Source: Opitutales bacterium (GTDB taxonomy: Bacteria > Verrucomicrobiota > Verrucomicrobiia > Opitutales > UBA2987). Taken from it: a DNA stretch of 64,000 nt. Of the stretch, positions 17,019 through 25,224 are shown one piece after another; positions within the stretch are counted from its first letter, which is position 1; each line of letters opens with the position of its first letter. Made by a program: the position numbers and the translations under genes. Below the pieces are notes generated by a model. The model saw nothing but the letters and a program-made list of their open reading frames with translations. It searched no databases and was not told the origin of the DNA. Where the stretch lies: contig JAJFLU010000037.1 in NCBI GenBank assembly GCA_021772515.1, forward strand, positions 56,548 to 120,547, given 5' to 3'.

Positions 17019-18149
17019 TTATTTCAAAACTGCTTCGGTTTCTGGATCGAAGAGGTGTGCCTTTTTTAGGTCGAAACCGAGGGTCAATTTTTGCCCGACC
17101 TCATAATGTCTGCCGCTGGCGACTTTTGAAATAAAGGAATTTTCTCCCGCAACGAGGTAGAGAATTGTTTCCGCCCCCATCGGCTCGGCCACTTCGACGG
17201 TTGCTTCAAAGGAAAGTTCGGCGTTCTGATCAGCCAAATTGGTGGTGTCGTGAATGTCCTCCGGCCTGATGCCGAATACTACTTCACGCCCGATATGTTG
17301 CTGGCATTGTTCACTCAGGCGGTCGTCGAGGGGCAGGTTTAACACGTTTCCATTTACGCCAGTTCCATGAAATGCGGGGCGATTATCTTTGGTTTGGATA
17401 GAGCCGTGGAAAAAATTCATGGGAGGGCTGCCGATGAATCCTGCGACGAACATGTTTTCCGGATTGTTGTAAAGTTCCAGTGGTTCGGCCACCTGCATGA
17501 TGTTGCCGTCCTTCATGACGGTGATTCGGTCGCCCATTGTCATGGCTTCGACCTGATCGTGGGTGACGTAAATCATGGTGGAGTTGAGGCGCGAATGGAG
17601 TTTAGAAATTTCCGTGCGCATGGAGACTCGCATTTTTGCATCGAGGTTAGAAAGCGGCTCGTCGAAGAGAAACACCTTGGGTTTTCTAACGATGGCACGG
17701 CCTACGGCGACGCGTTGCCTCTGGCCGCCGGAGAGGGCTTTGGGTTTTCGCTCGAGGAGATCCTCGATGCCCAAAATCGCAGCCGCATCACCGACACGCT
17801 CCTTGATTTCCGCCTTGGGACATTTCATCAGTTTCAAACCGAAAGCCATGTTATCATAGACGGTCATATGCGGGTAGAGGGCGTAATTTTGGAAAACCAT
17901 GGCGATTTTCCGGTCCTTGGGAAGCACGTCGTTTACGGTTTTCCCTTCGATGCTGACGGTGCCGTGGGAGATTTCCTCCAACCCGGCGATCATCCGCAGG
18001 CTGGTCGATTTCCCGCAACCGGAAGGGCCAACCAGGACCATGAATTCACGGTCTTGGATGGTGAGGGAGATGTTGTTTACTGCCCGGACGGAACCCTTTT
18101 TACCATCGGGATAGTCTTTAGCAAGTTCCTGGAGAATTACTTCAGCCAT
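17019..18149 (-). CDS. ABC transporter ATP-binding protein, UgpC/MalK/MsmX type
   Basis: 376 residues. The ATPase domain shows Walker [10 protein letters not shown] at about residue 39, the Q-loop in [20 protein letters not shown], the signature [17 protein letters not shown], and Walker [14 protein letters not shown]. The H-loop is in [15 protein letters not shown]. The C-terminal third is a TOBE/OB-fold regulatory region ([28 protein letters not shown]), which defines the sugar-importer subfamily. No permease or binding protein is nearby. It is therefore probably a shared ATPase serving several carbohydrate importers encoded elsewhere. Confidence 0.94.
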   Translation of the reverse strand: MAEVILQELAKDYPDGKKGSVRAVNNISLTIQDREFMVLVGPSGCGKSTSLRMIAGLEEISHGTVSIEGKTVNDVLPKDRKIAMVFQNYALYPHMTVYDNMAFGLKLMKCPKAEIKERVGDAAAILGIEDLLERKPKALSGGQRQRVAVGRAIVRKPKVFLFDEPLSNLDAKMRVSMRTEISKLHSRLNSTMIYVTHDQVEAMTMGDRITVMKDGNIMQVAEPLELYNNPENMFVAGFIGSPPMNFFHGSIQTKDNRPAFHGTGVNGNVLNLPLDDRLSEQCQQHIGREVVFGIRPEDIHDTTNLADQNAELSFEATVEVAEPMGAETILYLVAGENSFISKVASGRHYEVGQKLTLGFDLKKAHLFDPETEAVLK

Positions 18150-18319
18150 TGTTTTTGTGAAATTGAATATTACTTATCGCGAAGTTAGAAAAATCATTGT
18201 GCCTAGATATTATTCATTTGTAAAGCCGCGACCGACGTAGGAAATTTTATACGGTAACATGAACCTTCTCTCTCTCGAAGACGGCTCGAAGTCCTAACGA
18301 GAGAAATAGTAAAAATCTT

Positions 18320-18348
18320 TTGACTGGCTGTGTTGGATTGTATTTAAT
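18320..18348 (+). promoter_or_regulatory. Predicted sigma70-type promoter for the 18379 gene
   Basis: TTGACT (18320-18325), a 17-bp spacer, then TTTAAT (18343-18348). It is followed by a strong ribosome-binding site AAGGAGG (18363-18369), 9 bp before the ATG. This is the best promoter-plus-RBS arrangement I see in the window. Confidence 0.55.
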
Positions 18349-18378
18349 GATAAATTCACTTTAAGGAGGGATGGTCCA

Positions 18379-19173
18379 ATGATTAATTTGGTTTCTCAGT
18401 ATATTAGCAACGAATTCACGGAAACTGGCGAGGCATTCGGGCGAATCGAGTTCGGGAATGTGGCTCACACGGAGCTGTTGGGCTATATGGAGAAGTTCGC
18501 TGCGATGTCGGCAGACTCGAGCGCCGATTATACCCCGAGTATGCGGGTGGTATCACCTAAGGGTGTTTTCAGTATCGAAGCCGGAAATGGAAAGCTCTAT
18601 TTGTCCGATACCAATGATCCAAATTTATCGAGCATTGAGACCAGTCCCGTTGAGGCGTTGTTCATAATAACCGGTCTTGAGGCGCTCCCCGGGGATCAAT
18701 CCTCCGATCAAATTTCAGAGAAAAGTTTCGCCAAAAAATTCCTCTATCCCAGTTTGGTATTCCTGCTCGTAGCTGGAACGGTGGCTGCGATTGGCCATAG
18801 GTTACTCACACCGACCGACCCGCTTTTCCCGCCGGTCACGATACCCGTGATTGAGGATGGGGGCCAAATCGCCGAGTTGGAGAGCCAGTATGCGGGGACT
18901 TTTACTACTGGAAAGAAAGAGGGGGACCGTCTGATAACCCTATCGAAAGGTGGGATCGTGGATTTTCTTGAAGTAAACTTTTCCTCCGAGGAACAGAGGT
19001 ATTTTTTAGTTAAACGAGCCTCCCGAAATTATGCTTTCGGTTCCGAGGGCGGCGGGTTTTTTGCGATAGCCGACAAGGTGCATGTAATCACGCTACTGAG
19101 CCCGGATATTATCGAATACTACGAAGGCCGCTACAAACGAATTCCGGGAACGGTGGAAGCAATTTTCGAGTAA
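18379..19173 (+). CDS. Single-pass membrane protein of unknown function
   Basis: 264 residues. The N-terminal 115 residues are soluble and acidic. One membrane helix lies at about 121-142 (FLYPSLVFLLVAGTVAAIGH), and a C-terminal domain of about 120 residues is probably outside. That domain reads like a small beta-sandwich (YAGTFTTGKKEGDRLITL; FLEVNFSSEEQRYFLVKRA). No family recognised. The start is well supported by an AAGGAGG site. It sits divergently from the ABC ATPase and converges on the pilin gene, so a role with the pilus locus is possible but only by position. Confidence 0.75.
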   Translation: MINLVSQYISNEFTETGEAFGRIEFGNVAHTELLGYMEKFAAMSADSSADYTPSMRVVSPKGVFSIEAGNGKLYLSDTNDPNLSSIETSPVEALFIITGLEALPGDQSSDQISEKSFAKKFLYPSLVFLLVAGTVAAIGHRLLTPTDPLFPPVTIPVIEDGGQIAELESQYAGTFTTGKKEGDRLITLSKGGIVDFLEVNFSSEEQRYFLVKRASRNYAFGSEGGGFFAIADKVHVITLLSPDIIEYYEGRYKRIPGTVEAIFE

Positions 19174-19184
19174 GATAGGTTCTA
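19174..19184 (+). repeat. Dispersed GATAGGTTCTA motif, solo copy
   Basis: GATAGGTTCTA lies exactly in the 8-bp gap and gene ends between two converging genes (stops at 19173 and 19182). It matches the core of the inverted-repeat element at 13506-13772. Confidence 0.4.
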
Positions 19185-19703
19185 ATCAATACCTTCCTCG
19201 AAGTACTGGCTGGAACCGAGTATGTAGATGGGAGAATTCTCGAAACCCAGTTTGAAACGACCGGAGGTCAGGACACCGTCGTCTATTAGTTCATCGATTT
19301 CCTTCAGTTGCTCGCGCGATGCCACCACGTTATTATTGGAAGTGGAGCTAATTTCGATAACCGCCTCGGACAATCCGCCGCCGTTATAGTTGTAGCGGTC
19401 CCAGTTGTAGAGACCCCCGATGGGCACCCGGCGTTTCCAGCCACCTTCGCCGAGGTAACCCTCCATGTCTTGGGGAACTTCACCGACACCCTGCTGGTCT
19501 GCGGGCCAATCTCCATGCTCGAGCTCGTATCTTTGAAAAGCGCCCGAAAATATCCTTAAATCACTGGCGACGGTTGAATTTTGGCTGGCCCTCATGGTTT
19601 TCAAAATTCCGGGGATAGCGAGCGCCCCGAGCATGCCGATGATCAGGCCGACGATGGCAAGTTCGATGAGGGTGAAACCGGATTTACTTTGAAATTTTTT
19701 CAC
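19182..19703 (-). CDS. Type IV pilin-like / pseudopilin protein
   Basis: I place the start at the GTG at 19701-19703, which gives a short basic leader MKKFQSKSG directly before the prepilin peptidase site. The frame is open further upstream to 19808 but that part overlaps the gspE gene and reads as low-complexity. After G^FTLIELAIVGLIIGMLGAL comes the conserved hydrophobic helix, with Glu at +5. A globular part of about 140 residues follows (FSGAFQRYELEHGDWPADQQ; GLYNWDRYNYNGGG), similar to GspG/PilA-like major pseudopilins. It would be polymerised by the GspE/PilB ATPase encoded 25 bp upstream. Confidence 0.88.
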   Translation of the reverse strand: MKKFQSKSGFTLIELAIVGLIIGMLGALAIPGILKTMRASQNSTVASDLRIFSGAFQRYELEHGDWPADQQGVGEVPQDMEGYLGEGGWKRRVPIGGLYNWDRYNYNGGGLSEAVIEISSTSNNNVVASREQLKEIDELIDDGVLTSGRFKLGFENSPIYILGSSQYFEEGID

Positions 19704-19728
19704 AAGTAAGGGCACTGTGGGTGAGCTT

Positions 19729-21465
19729 TTAAGAGGACCACTCGAGGGAGGAGTGCCTTTCGATTTCCTCGATCGTGGTGAGGCCAATGAGGACCTTGAG
19801 GAGCCCATCGTAACGCAGGGATCGGTAGCCTGTTTTTTCCGCGGCCTCTTTCAATTCCTGGAGCCCGGCATTACGGGAAATCAGGCTGCGCATCTGCTCG
19901 GATACCACGACGAGTTCGTGAAAGGCAACACGGCCCTTGTAGCCCTGTTGACGGCAGTTGGGGCAGCCGACGCCCCGGTAAAAAGTAACATCCGTGCCTG
20001 CGGAGTCGTGAAAGTGCTTGCTGAGGGTCCGCTGGGTTGGCTGGTAGGATTCCTTGCAAAAATCACAAATTCTGGCGGCCAGGCGCTGGGCCAGCACACC
20101 GATAATGGAGGGGGCCACAACATAGGGCTCGATTCCGATTTCTATCAACCGCACGATAGCCTGTATGGCGGTATTGGTGTGGAGGGTGGAGAGCACCAAG
20201 TGGCCGGTCAAGGCGGCTTCGGTGGCGATTTTAGCGGTCTCGAAATCGCGAATTTCACCCACCAGGATAACATCTGGGTCCTGCCGCAATATCGATCTCA
20301 ACAAATGGGAGAACTTGAGGTCTATAAAGGAGTTTACCTGGGATTGGCTGACCCCTGCCATGCGCACCTCGACGGGATCTTCGATGGTGGAAATTTTCTT
20401 GTCCGGCGTGTTGATTTCCTTGAGGGCAGAGTAGAGGGTGGTGGTTTTACCGCTGCCGGTCGGGCCTGTGACAAAGAGGATTCCGTTGGGACTGCTGATG
20501 AGACGCCGAAAAGGTTTCACGATGTCCTGCGACATGAAAAGTTTTTCCAGCGTAATCAACTGGCGGTTGCCGGTCATGGGGAGGATGCGCAGGACGACGT
20601 TGTTGCCGTAAATGGTTGGGATAAAGGAGACGCGGAAGTCTGCCTTGTTGGTCCCGATGGAGAGTGAGAAGCGACCGTCCTGCGGAAAACGGTTTTCTGA
20701 AATGATGACGCCGGTCAAGATTTTCAAACGGCTTACAATGGCCGGGAGAACGCTTCGGGAAAAACGCAGAATCTCATGCAGTCGACCATCGATCCGCAAT
20801 CGCACGAGGGCATCAGCCTCGGTCCATTCGAGGTGGATATCGGAGGCGCCCTGTTTTATGGCGAAATACATGAGCGCATCGACGACATTGATCAATGACT
20901 GGGAAGCGCCCAGGGAGCTGAGGTCTTCCTGTGAGAGCCGTTCGAGCAAATTGCCCTCCTTTTTCTCGAACTCTCCGATCGAGTCGGCAATGCTTTGCTC
21001 GGTGCTGTAGTGGATTTCGATGGCGTCCTCGATTTCACAGGGAAGCGCGAAAACGGGGCTGACTTTCGTTTTGGTGATGTTCTCGAGCCGCTGGACAAGT
21101 TTTTCGTCCTCTGGATGGGCCATCGCCGCAGTCACGGTGGAATCAAGGGTATAGAGGGCAATGACCTGGGCTTTGCGGGCGATTTCAAGTGGAATCGTGG
21201 ACAGGGCCTCGGGCGTAATCACCGATATTATGGGATCCACGTAGGCAAACCCGATGGATTTCCCCCAGAGGCGACTGACGAATTCCTTTTCAAGAAAGCC
21301 CTTGTCGATGAGCGCCTGAACCGTTTCCAGGGTGACGCCATCGCGGCTATCCAGGATTTGCTGAATTTCCTCTTCCGGCGGGGTGGGACCGGATTCATGG
21401 AGAAGGAGATCTAAAAATTTTTTATTCTTTTCTATTCGCACGATTTTTCTTTTTGGCGGGATCAA
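19729..21465 (-). CDS. Type II secretion / type IV pilus assembly ATPase (GspE/PilB family)
   Basis: Powers pilin or pseudopilin polymerisation at the inner membrane. 578 residues. The N-terminal MshEN-like domain covers about 1-150. The N2 domain has QGASDIHLEWTEADALVR. The ATPase core has Walker A GPTGSGKTTT (Lys340), the Asp box STIEDPVE, Walker B VILVGEIRD (Glu404), and the His box TGHLVLSTLHTN. The metal-binding four-Cys element (CDFC...CPNC) lies near residues 465-500. All catalytic residues are present, in contrast to its paralogue at 22289. The upstream small gene overlaps its start by 44 bp. Confidence 0.95.
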   Translation of the reverse strand: MIPPKRKIVRIEKNKKFLDLLLHESGPTPPEEEIQQILDSRDGVTLETVQALIDKGFLEKEFVSRLWGKSIGFAYVDPIISVITPEALSTIPLEIARKAQVIALYTLDSTVTAAMAHPEDEKLVQRLENITKTKVSPVFALPCEIEDAIEIHYSTEQSIADSIGEFEKKEGNLLERLSQEDLSSLGASQSLINVVDALMYFAIKQGASDIHLEWTEADALVRLRIDGRLHEILRFSRSVLPAIVSRLKILTGVIISENRFPQDGRFSLSIGTNKADFRVSFIPTIYGNNVVLRILPMTGNRQLITLEKLFMSQDIVKPFRRLISSPNGILFVTGPTGSGKTTTLYSALKEINTPDKKISTIEDPVEVRMAGVSQSQVNSFIDLKFSHLLRSILRQDPDVILVGEIRDFETAKIATEAALTGHLVLSTLHTNTAIQAIVRLIEIGIEPYVVAPSIIGVLAQRLAARICDFCKESYQPTQRTLSKHFHDSAGTDVTFYRGVGCPNCRQQGYKGRVAFHELVVVSEQMRSLISRNAGLQELKEAAEKTGYRSLRYDGLLKVLIGLTTIEEIERHSSLEWSS

Positions 21466-21634
21466 TCTTGAACATTTTTGTCATTTCGTCCTGGCCGACC
21501 AGTTCTTTGGCCAAAACGGAGTCCGATCGTTCCGCGTTCGCTTTTTGCATCAACTCCTTGAGAGAATATCGAACTTCGCTCAATGGAGAGGGCGTTGCGG
21601 GTTCCATCATTGCAGATTTTTTATTCGCGCTCAT
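21422..21634 (-). CDS. Small acidic/basic protein overlapping the GspE start
   Basis: 70 residues, SANKKSAMMEPATPSPLSEV then a helical stretch VRYSLKELMQKANAERSDSV and a basic end KKKNRANRKE. Soluble, probably mostly helical; no known domain. It lies between the response regulator and gspE in the same direction. Its last 44 bp overlap the gspE start in another frame, so translation may be coupled. Reading order and composition make it a likely real small gene, perhaps an adaptor between regulator and ATPase, but no homologue comes to mind. Confidence 0.55.
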   Translation of the reverse strand: MSANKKSAMMEPATPSPLSEVRYSLKELMQKANAERSDSVLAKELVGQDEMTKMFKIDPAKKKNRANRKE

Positions 21635-21691
21635 ATCGGGGTAACTCTCAAACCTTATTGCTTGCTTACGTGTCCAGGGGGAAAAGTACGG

Positions 21692-22078
21692 TTATTCTTC
21701 ATCCCAAATCTGGGAGAATACGTCTTTGAGGATTGCGATCAATTCTTCTTTCAAAGTGTCTTTGCGAATATAATAGGTGGCACCCTCTTCCCCGCTTTTT
21801 TCCACCGCCTTGCGCGATGCCTGCGCGGTCATCATGATCACGACGGCATTGGGATCGATCTCGACGATTTGCGATAATGCCTCCAACCCGTCCATGTTGG
21901 GCATATTGATATCGAGCAGAACGAGGTCGGGTTTTTCCTGACGGTAGAGCTCGACACCGGGTTCGCCATCGTCGGCTTCGTAAAAGGTTTCGACCCCGAG
22001 CCTCTTCAAAATGGCTTTGAGGTAAAGCCTGATGTGGGGTTCGTCATCAACGAGTAAAACAGAATTTGGGCCTGCCAT
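21692..22078 (-). CDS. CheY-like single-domain response regulator
   Basis: 128 residues consisting only of a receiver domain. It has SVLLVDDEPHIRLYLKAIL (acidic pocket DD), phospho-acceptor Asp in LVLLDINMPNMDG (about residue 54), the switch residue in VVIMMTAQAS, and Lys in YYIRKDTLKEEL. There is no output domain, so it acts by protein contact. It is the first gene of the leftward group with the small ORF, gspE and the pilin-like gene. It may regulate that ATPase, phosphorylated by one of the hybrid kinases encoded at 24-35 kb; that link is inference. Confidence 0.93.
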   Translation of the reverse strand: MAGPNSVLLVDDEPHIRLYLKAILKRLGVETFYEADDGEPGVELYRQEKPDLVLLDINMPNMDGLEALSQIVEIDPNAVVIMMTAQASRKAVEKSGEEGATYYIRKDTLKEELIAILKDVFSQIWDEE

Positions 22079-22288
22079 ATAAATTACCTCATTAAATTTG
22101 CCCCGGCTATAGCGCTGACCGTCAATATCCCAACCATTCCGGAACTTCCATTAATGTAAGAAAATAAATTGCAGTGAGGGTAGTCAAGGCTATAAGAAAG
22201 AGAGTATTTGAATGATATTGGTCTGCAATTGAAGCCGATGCCCGATTTTTCGGATGGGGTTTGATATCAGTAATCAGCAAAAAAGCGG

Positions 22289-23998
22289 ATGGGCAAAAAC
22301 AACGTCAACCAGGCATTTTTACAGCTCATCGAGGAGGCTGGAATGACCCCCTCTACGATGGACTTGCTGGCCCACGGAATCACAGCGGAAAAGGGCTCCC
22401 TCGAATATCTCGAGTCTGTGGTGAAGGCGGGGCTGCTGCCCAAGGAGGCGGGTTGCAAGCTGTGGGGGAAGTCGATCGGACATGCCTACCATAACCCCCT
22501 TACCAGTATTGTTACGGAGGAGGCTCGGCAGAAACTGACCCTTGAGACGACCCGTCAATACAATGCGTTGGGATTATATTTTCTGGCCGATGTGCTGACC
22601 GTGGCCATGGCTGAGCCGGATAACGGGGAAACGATCGAGAAACTCGAATCCTGCGCCGGGTGCAAGATCAGTCCGGTATTTTCACTACCCTGTGAGATTT
22701 TCGATGCGATCAAGATGCATCATTCCCATGTAGAGGGATTATCGCAATCGGTAGCCACACTTGAAAAATCGAATAATCTTCATATCGCCGGTCATTCCAG
22801 GGACAATATGTCCAAGTTCATCCAGTCGGATAATCTGGTTGCCGTCTTCGATACGCTGCTTTTTTTGGCCCTCAAGGAAAGAGCCAGCCATATCCACCTC
22901 GAACCGCATAAGATAATGATGCAGGTGCGTTTTCGGTGTCAGGGCGAGCTAAAGGATCAGTTGAAATTCCCCATGCTAATCCATAAGGCGCTGATCACAC
23001 GTTTTGGCGCTCTTTGTGGCCTGGAACCCGGGGAAACGGGATTTAGCCTGGAGAAGGGATCGTTCAGATTGGGGCTGGGCACGGGGAAGGCTTCCTTTGA
23101 TGTATCGTTTTTACCCTGTCTGCATGGAACGAAGGCGGTAGTTTCGATTCGTTTGACGAAAAGTCCGAACTGTGTGGAGAGCCTTCAGGAAATGTCTCTG
23201 GCGACAGATAATTTACGGCAACTGGAGCAGTTTGCCACTTCGGGGCAAGGGCTTCTTGTTTTTACGGGATTGCCGGAGGATGGTATTGCGGATGTTTTCA
23301 ATGCGATGCTCAAGGAAGTCGCGGCGACAACATCGAGAAGTATCCATTCGCTGGAAGATTTTATCGAGGTGCAATGGCCGGATGTGACCCAATCTCATTA
23401 TGATCCCGATCCCACCCATGCACTGGGCGCTCCGGCTTTGCTGGAGGGGATTCTGAATCAGGATGCCGATGTTATCGCGATTCGCAATTTGAGCGACGAG
23501 GCCACAGCGGTTAAATCGGTGGATGCGTCACTGCGGGGGCATCTCGTTTTGGCGACACTCCATGCGAAGGATGTATGTGATGCCCTTTCGCGGCTCGAAC
23601 TGTTGGGTGTGAAGCCGGAAATATCAGCGGCTGCTCTGTTGGGAGTGGTAAGCCGAAGAGAGGCCCGGAGCATTTGCAAGGATTGCCAAACGGCCTATGA
23701 GCCCACGGCTGATACGTTGAAAAAATATTTCATCGAATGGGAAAATCAGACGGTCAGTTTTTATCGTGGCGAAGGTTGCGCGAACTGCGGAAATACGGGT
23801 TATGATGGCGATGTTTCCGTTTTTGAAATGTTGATTGTGGATGGCCGGGTGCGGGCTTTAATTTCGGAAAAATCAGGATGGGGAGGAGTTTGTGGGGAAT
23901 TAGCTGGCGACAACTGGCAGCCTTTTATGCTGGACGGGCTGTTGAAGGCGCTTCTGGGCCTGACCACGATCGAAGAGGTGGAAAGAGTTTGCCGGTAG
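22289..23998 (+). CDS. GspE/PilB paralogue with destroyed ATPase motifs (pseudo-ATPase)
   Basis: 569 residues, collinear end to end with the gspE product encoded at 19729-21465. Shared landmarks are LWGKSIGHAY, KISPVFSLPCEIFDAI, ERASHIHLE, RGHLVLATLHAK (His box), and the four-Cys element CKDC...CANC. LLKALLGLTTIEEVER closes the alignment. Walker A, expected as GPTGSGKTTT, reads GLPEDGIADV (residues 327-336), with no Lys or Thr. Walker B GE is replaced by Arg-Asn (399-400). The frame is intact over 1.7 kb, so the protein appears maintained without ATP hydrolysis. It is transcribed away from gspE. Confidence 0.9.
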   Translation: MGKNNVNQAFLQLIEEAGMTPSTMDLLAHGITAEKGSLEYLESVVKAGLLPKEAGCKLWGKSIGHAYHNPLTSIVTEEARQKLTLETTRQYNALGLYFLADVLTVAMAEPDNGETIEKLESCAGCKISPVFSLPCEIFDAIKMHHSHVEGLSQSVATLEKSNNLHIAGHSRDNMSKFIQSDNLVAVFDTLLFLALKERASHIHLEPHKIMMQVRFRCQGELKDQLKFPMLIHKALITRFGALCGLEPGETGFSLEKGSFRLGLGTGKASFDVSFLPCLHGTKAVVSIRLTKSPNCVESLQEMSLATDNLRQLEQFATSGQGLLVFTGLPEDGIADVFNAMLKEVAATTSRSIHSLEDFIEVQWPDVTQSHYDPDPTHALGAPALLEGILNQDADVIAIRNLSDEATAVKSVDASLRGHLVLATLHAKDVCDALSRLELLGVKPEISAAALLGVVSRREARSICKDCQTAYEPTADTLKKYFIEWENQTVSFYRGEGCANCGNTGYDGDVSVFEMLIVDGRVRALISEKSGWGGVCGELAGDNWQPFMLDGLLKALLGLTTIEEVERVCR

Positions 23999-24003
23999 TT
24001 TAT

Positions 24004-25194
24004 TCAGACATTTTCCGTGCCTGTAGCCGCCGGCAATTCAAAGCTAAAGGTGGCGCCTTGGCCGTGGACTGATTCAGCCCAAATGCGGCCATTATGGAGA
24101 TCGATCAATTGTTTGACGATGGACAGGCCGAGGCCGGTGGAGGTTTCGCCACCGGTTGGGCGGGCGGATAATTTTTGAAATTTTCCAAAGAGCTTGCTCA
24201 TTTCATCCGGTTTTAACCCGGGGCCTTCGTCCTTGATGGCACAGCGGATGGATTCAATGCCGCCGGATAAATTTACCCAAACCCGTTTGCCGCCTGGTGA
24301 AAATTTGACCGCGTTGCTGATTAAATTGTCGACCACTTCGCGCAGACGCCCCTGATCCCCAATAACCGTGGTATCGCCGGTGGATTCTACAATGAGTTCG
24401 ATATTTTTGGTGGCCACTTGGCCCCGGCAGAGTTTGACGACTTCTGATACAATTTTTTGCAAATCGCATTTTTCTTTGTCGAGTTTGACGTGTCCACTTT
24501 CGAGGGCTTCGGTGTTGAGCAAATTGTTCACAATGGAAAACATGTGTCGCGATGCTTTTTCGACACCCTGAAGCATTTCCAATGCCTCTTGGTCCAATTG
24601 ATTTTTGGTATCGGCCTCATCCTCGACCATGTCGTTGAGGACTCCGGAAAGGCCTGCGATGGCGGCGAGGGGGTTTTTCAGGTCGTGGGCGGCGATTCCC
24701 AAAAATTCAGTTTTTTTCTCGTTCAAAATCTCGAGTTCCTTGTTATTTTCCAGCAATTCGTGGTTGGCTTTTTTCAGGCGCTTCCTGGCACGTTGCAATT
24801 CGAGCTGTGTGGCCACCCGGGCAATCAATTCACCGGTGCGAAAAGGTTTCGTGACATAGTCGATGCCCCCCGACTCGAATGCTTGCACGATATCTTCGGT
24901 TTCCGTTTTCGCGGTCAGGAAAATCACCGGTATATAGGCCACAGTCTCATTTTTTTTGAGTGTTGCGCAGACTTCATAACCATCCATTCCGGGCATCATG
25001 ACATCGAGCAGGATGAGGTCTGGGGGATCTTGTTCGACTAATTCGAGGGCACGTTGACCACTTTTGGCAAATGCGATATCGTAGCCTTGATCCTCGAGCA
25101 AACTGCCGACCAACTGGAGATTTTTGGCCTTGTCGTCAACGACTAGAATAAAAGGAGGATCGCTGGAATCCTCGGATTGGCTACTGCTTGTCAT
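24004..25194 (-). CDS. Response regulator-histidine kinase fusion (REC-HisKA-HATPase)
   Basis: 396 residues, no membrane segment. An N-terminal receiver domain (FILVVDDKAKNLQLV; Asp64 in LILLDVMMPGMDG; Lys in DYVTKPFRTGEL) is joined by a coiled coil (about 125-160). The kinase core follows, with His170 in AHDLKNPLAAIAG, N-box NLISNAVKFSPGG, and G-boxes KDEGPGLKPDEM and STGLGLSIVKQL. This is the architecture of soluble relay kinases that take phosphate or signal from another kinase. It is third in the leftward group after two membrane kinases, 30 bp after the preceding gene. Confidence 0.93.
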   Translation of the reverse strand: MTSSSQSEDSSDPPFILVVDDKAKNLQLVGSLLEDQGYDIAFAKSGQRALELVEQDPPDLILLDVMMPGMDGYEVCATLKKNETVAYIPVIFLTAKTETEDIVQAFESGGIDYVTKPFRTGELIARVATQLELQRARKRLKKANHELLENNKELEILNEKKTEFLGIAAHDLKNPLAAIAGLSGVLNDMVEDEADTKNQLDQEALEMLQGVEKASRHMFSIVNNLLNTEALESGHVKLDKEKCDLQKIVSEVVKLCRGQVATKNIELIVESTGDTTVIGDQGRLREVVDNLISNAVKFSPGGKRVWVNLSGGIESIRCAIKDEGPGLKPDEMSKLFGKFQKLSARPTGGETSTGLGLSIVKQLIDLHNGRIWAESVHGQGATFSFELPAATGTENV

Positions 25195-25224
25195 GGATTT
25201 TGGGTTTGAAGTTAACGAAGTAAA

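Noticed and set aside
19704..19808. Extended N-terminus of the pilin-like protein
   Set aside because: Pilin leaders are short and basic; the GTG at 19701-19703 gives a proper leader, and the extension overlaps gspE.
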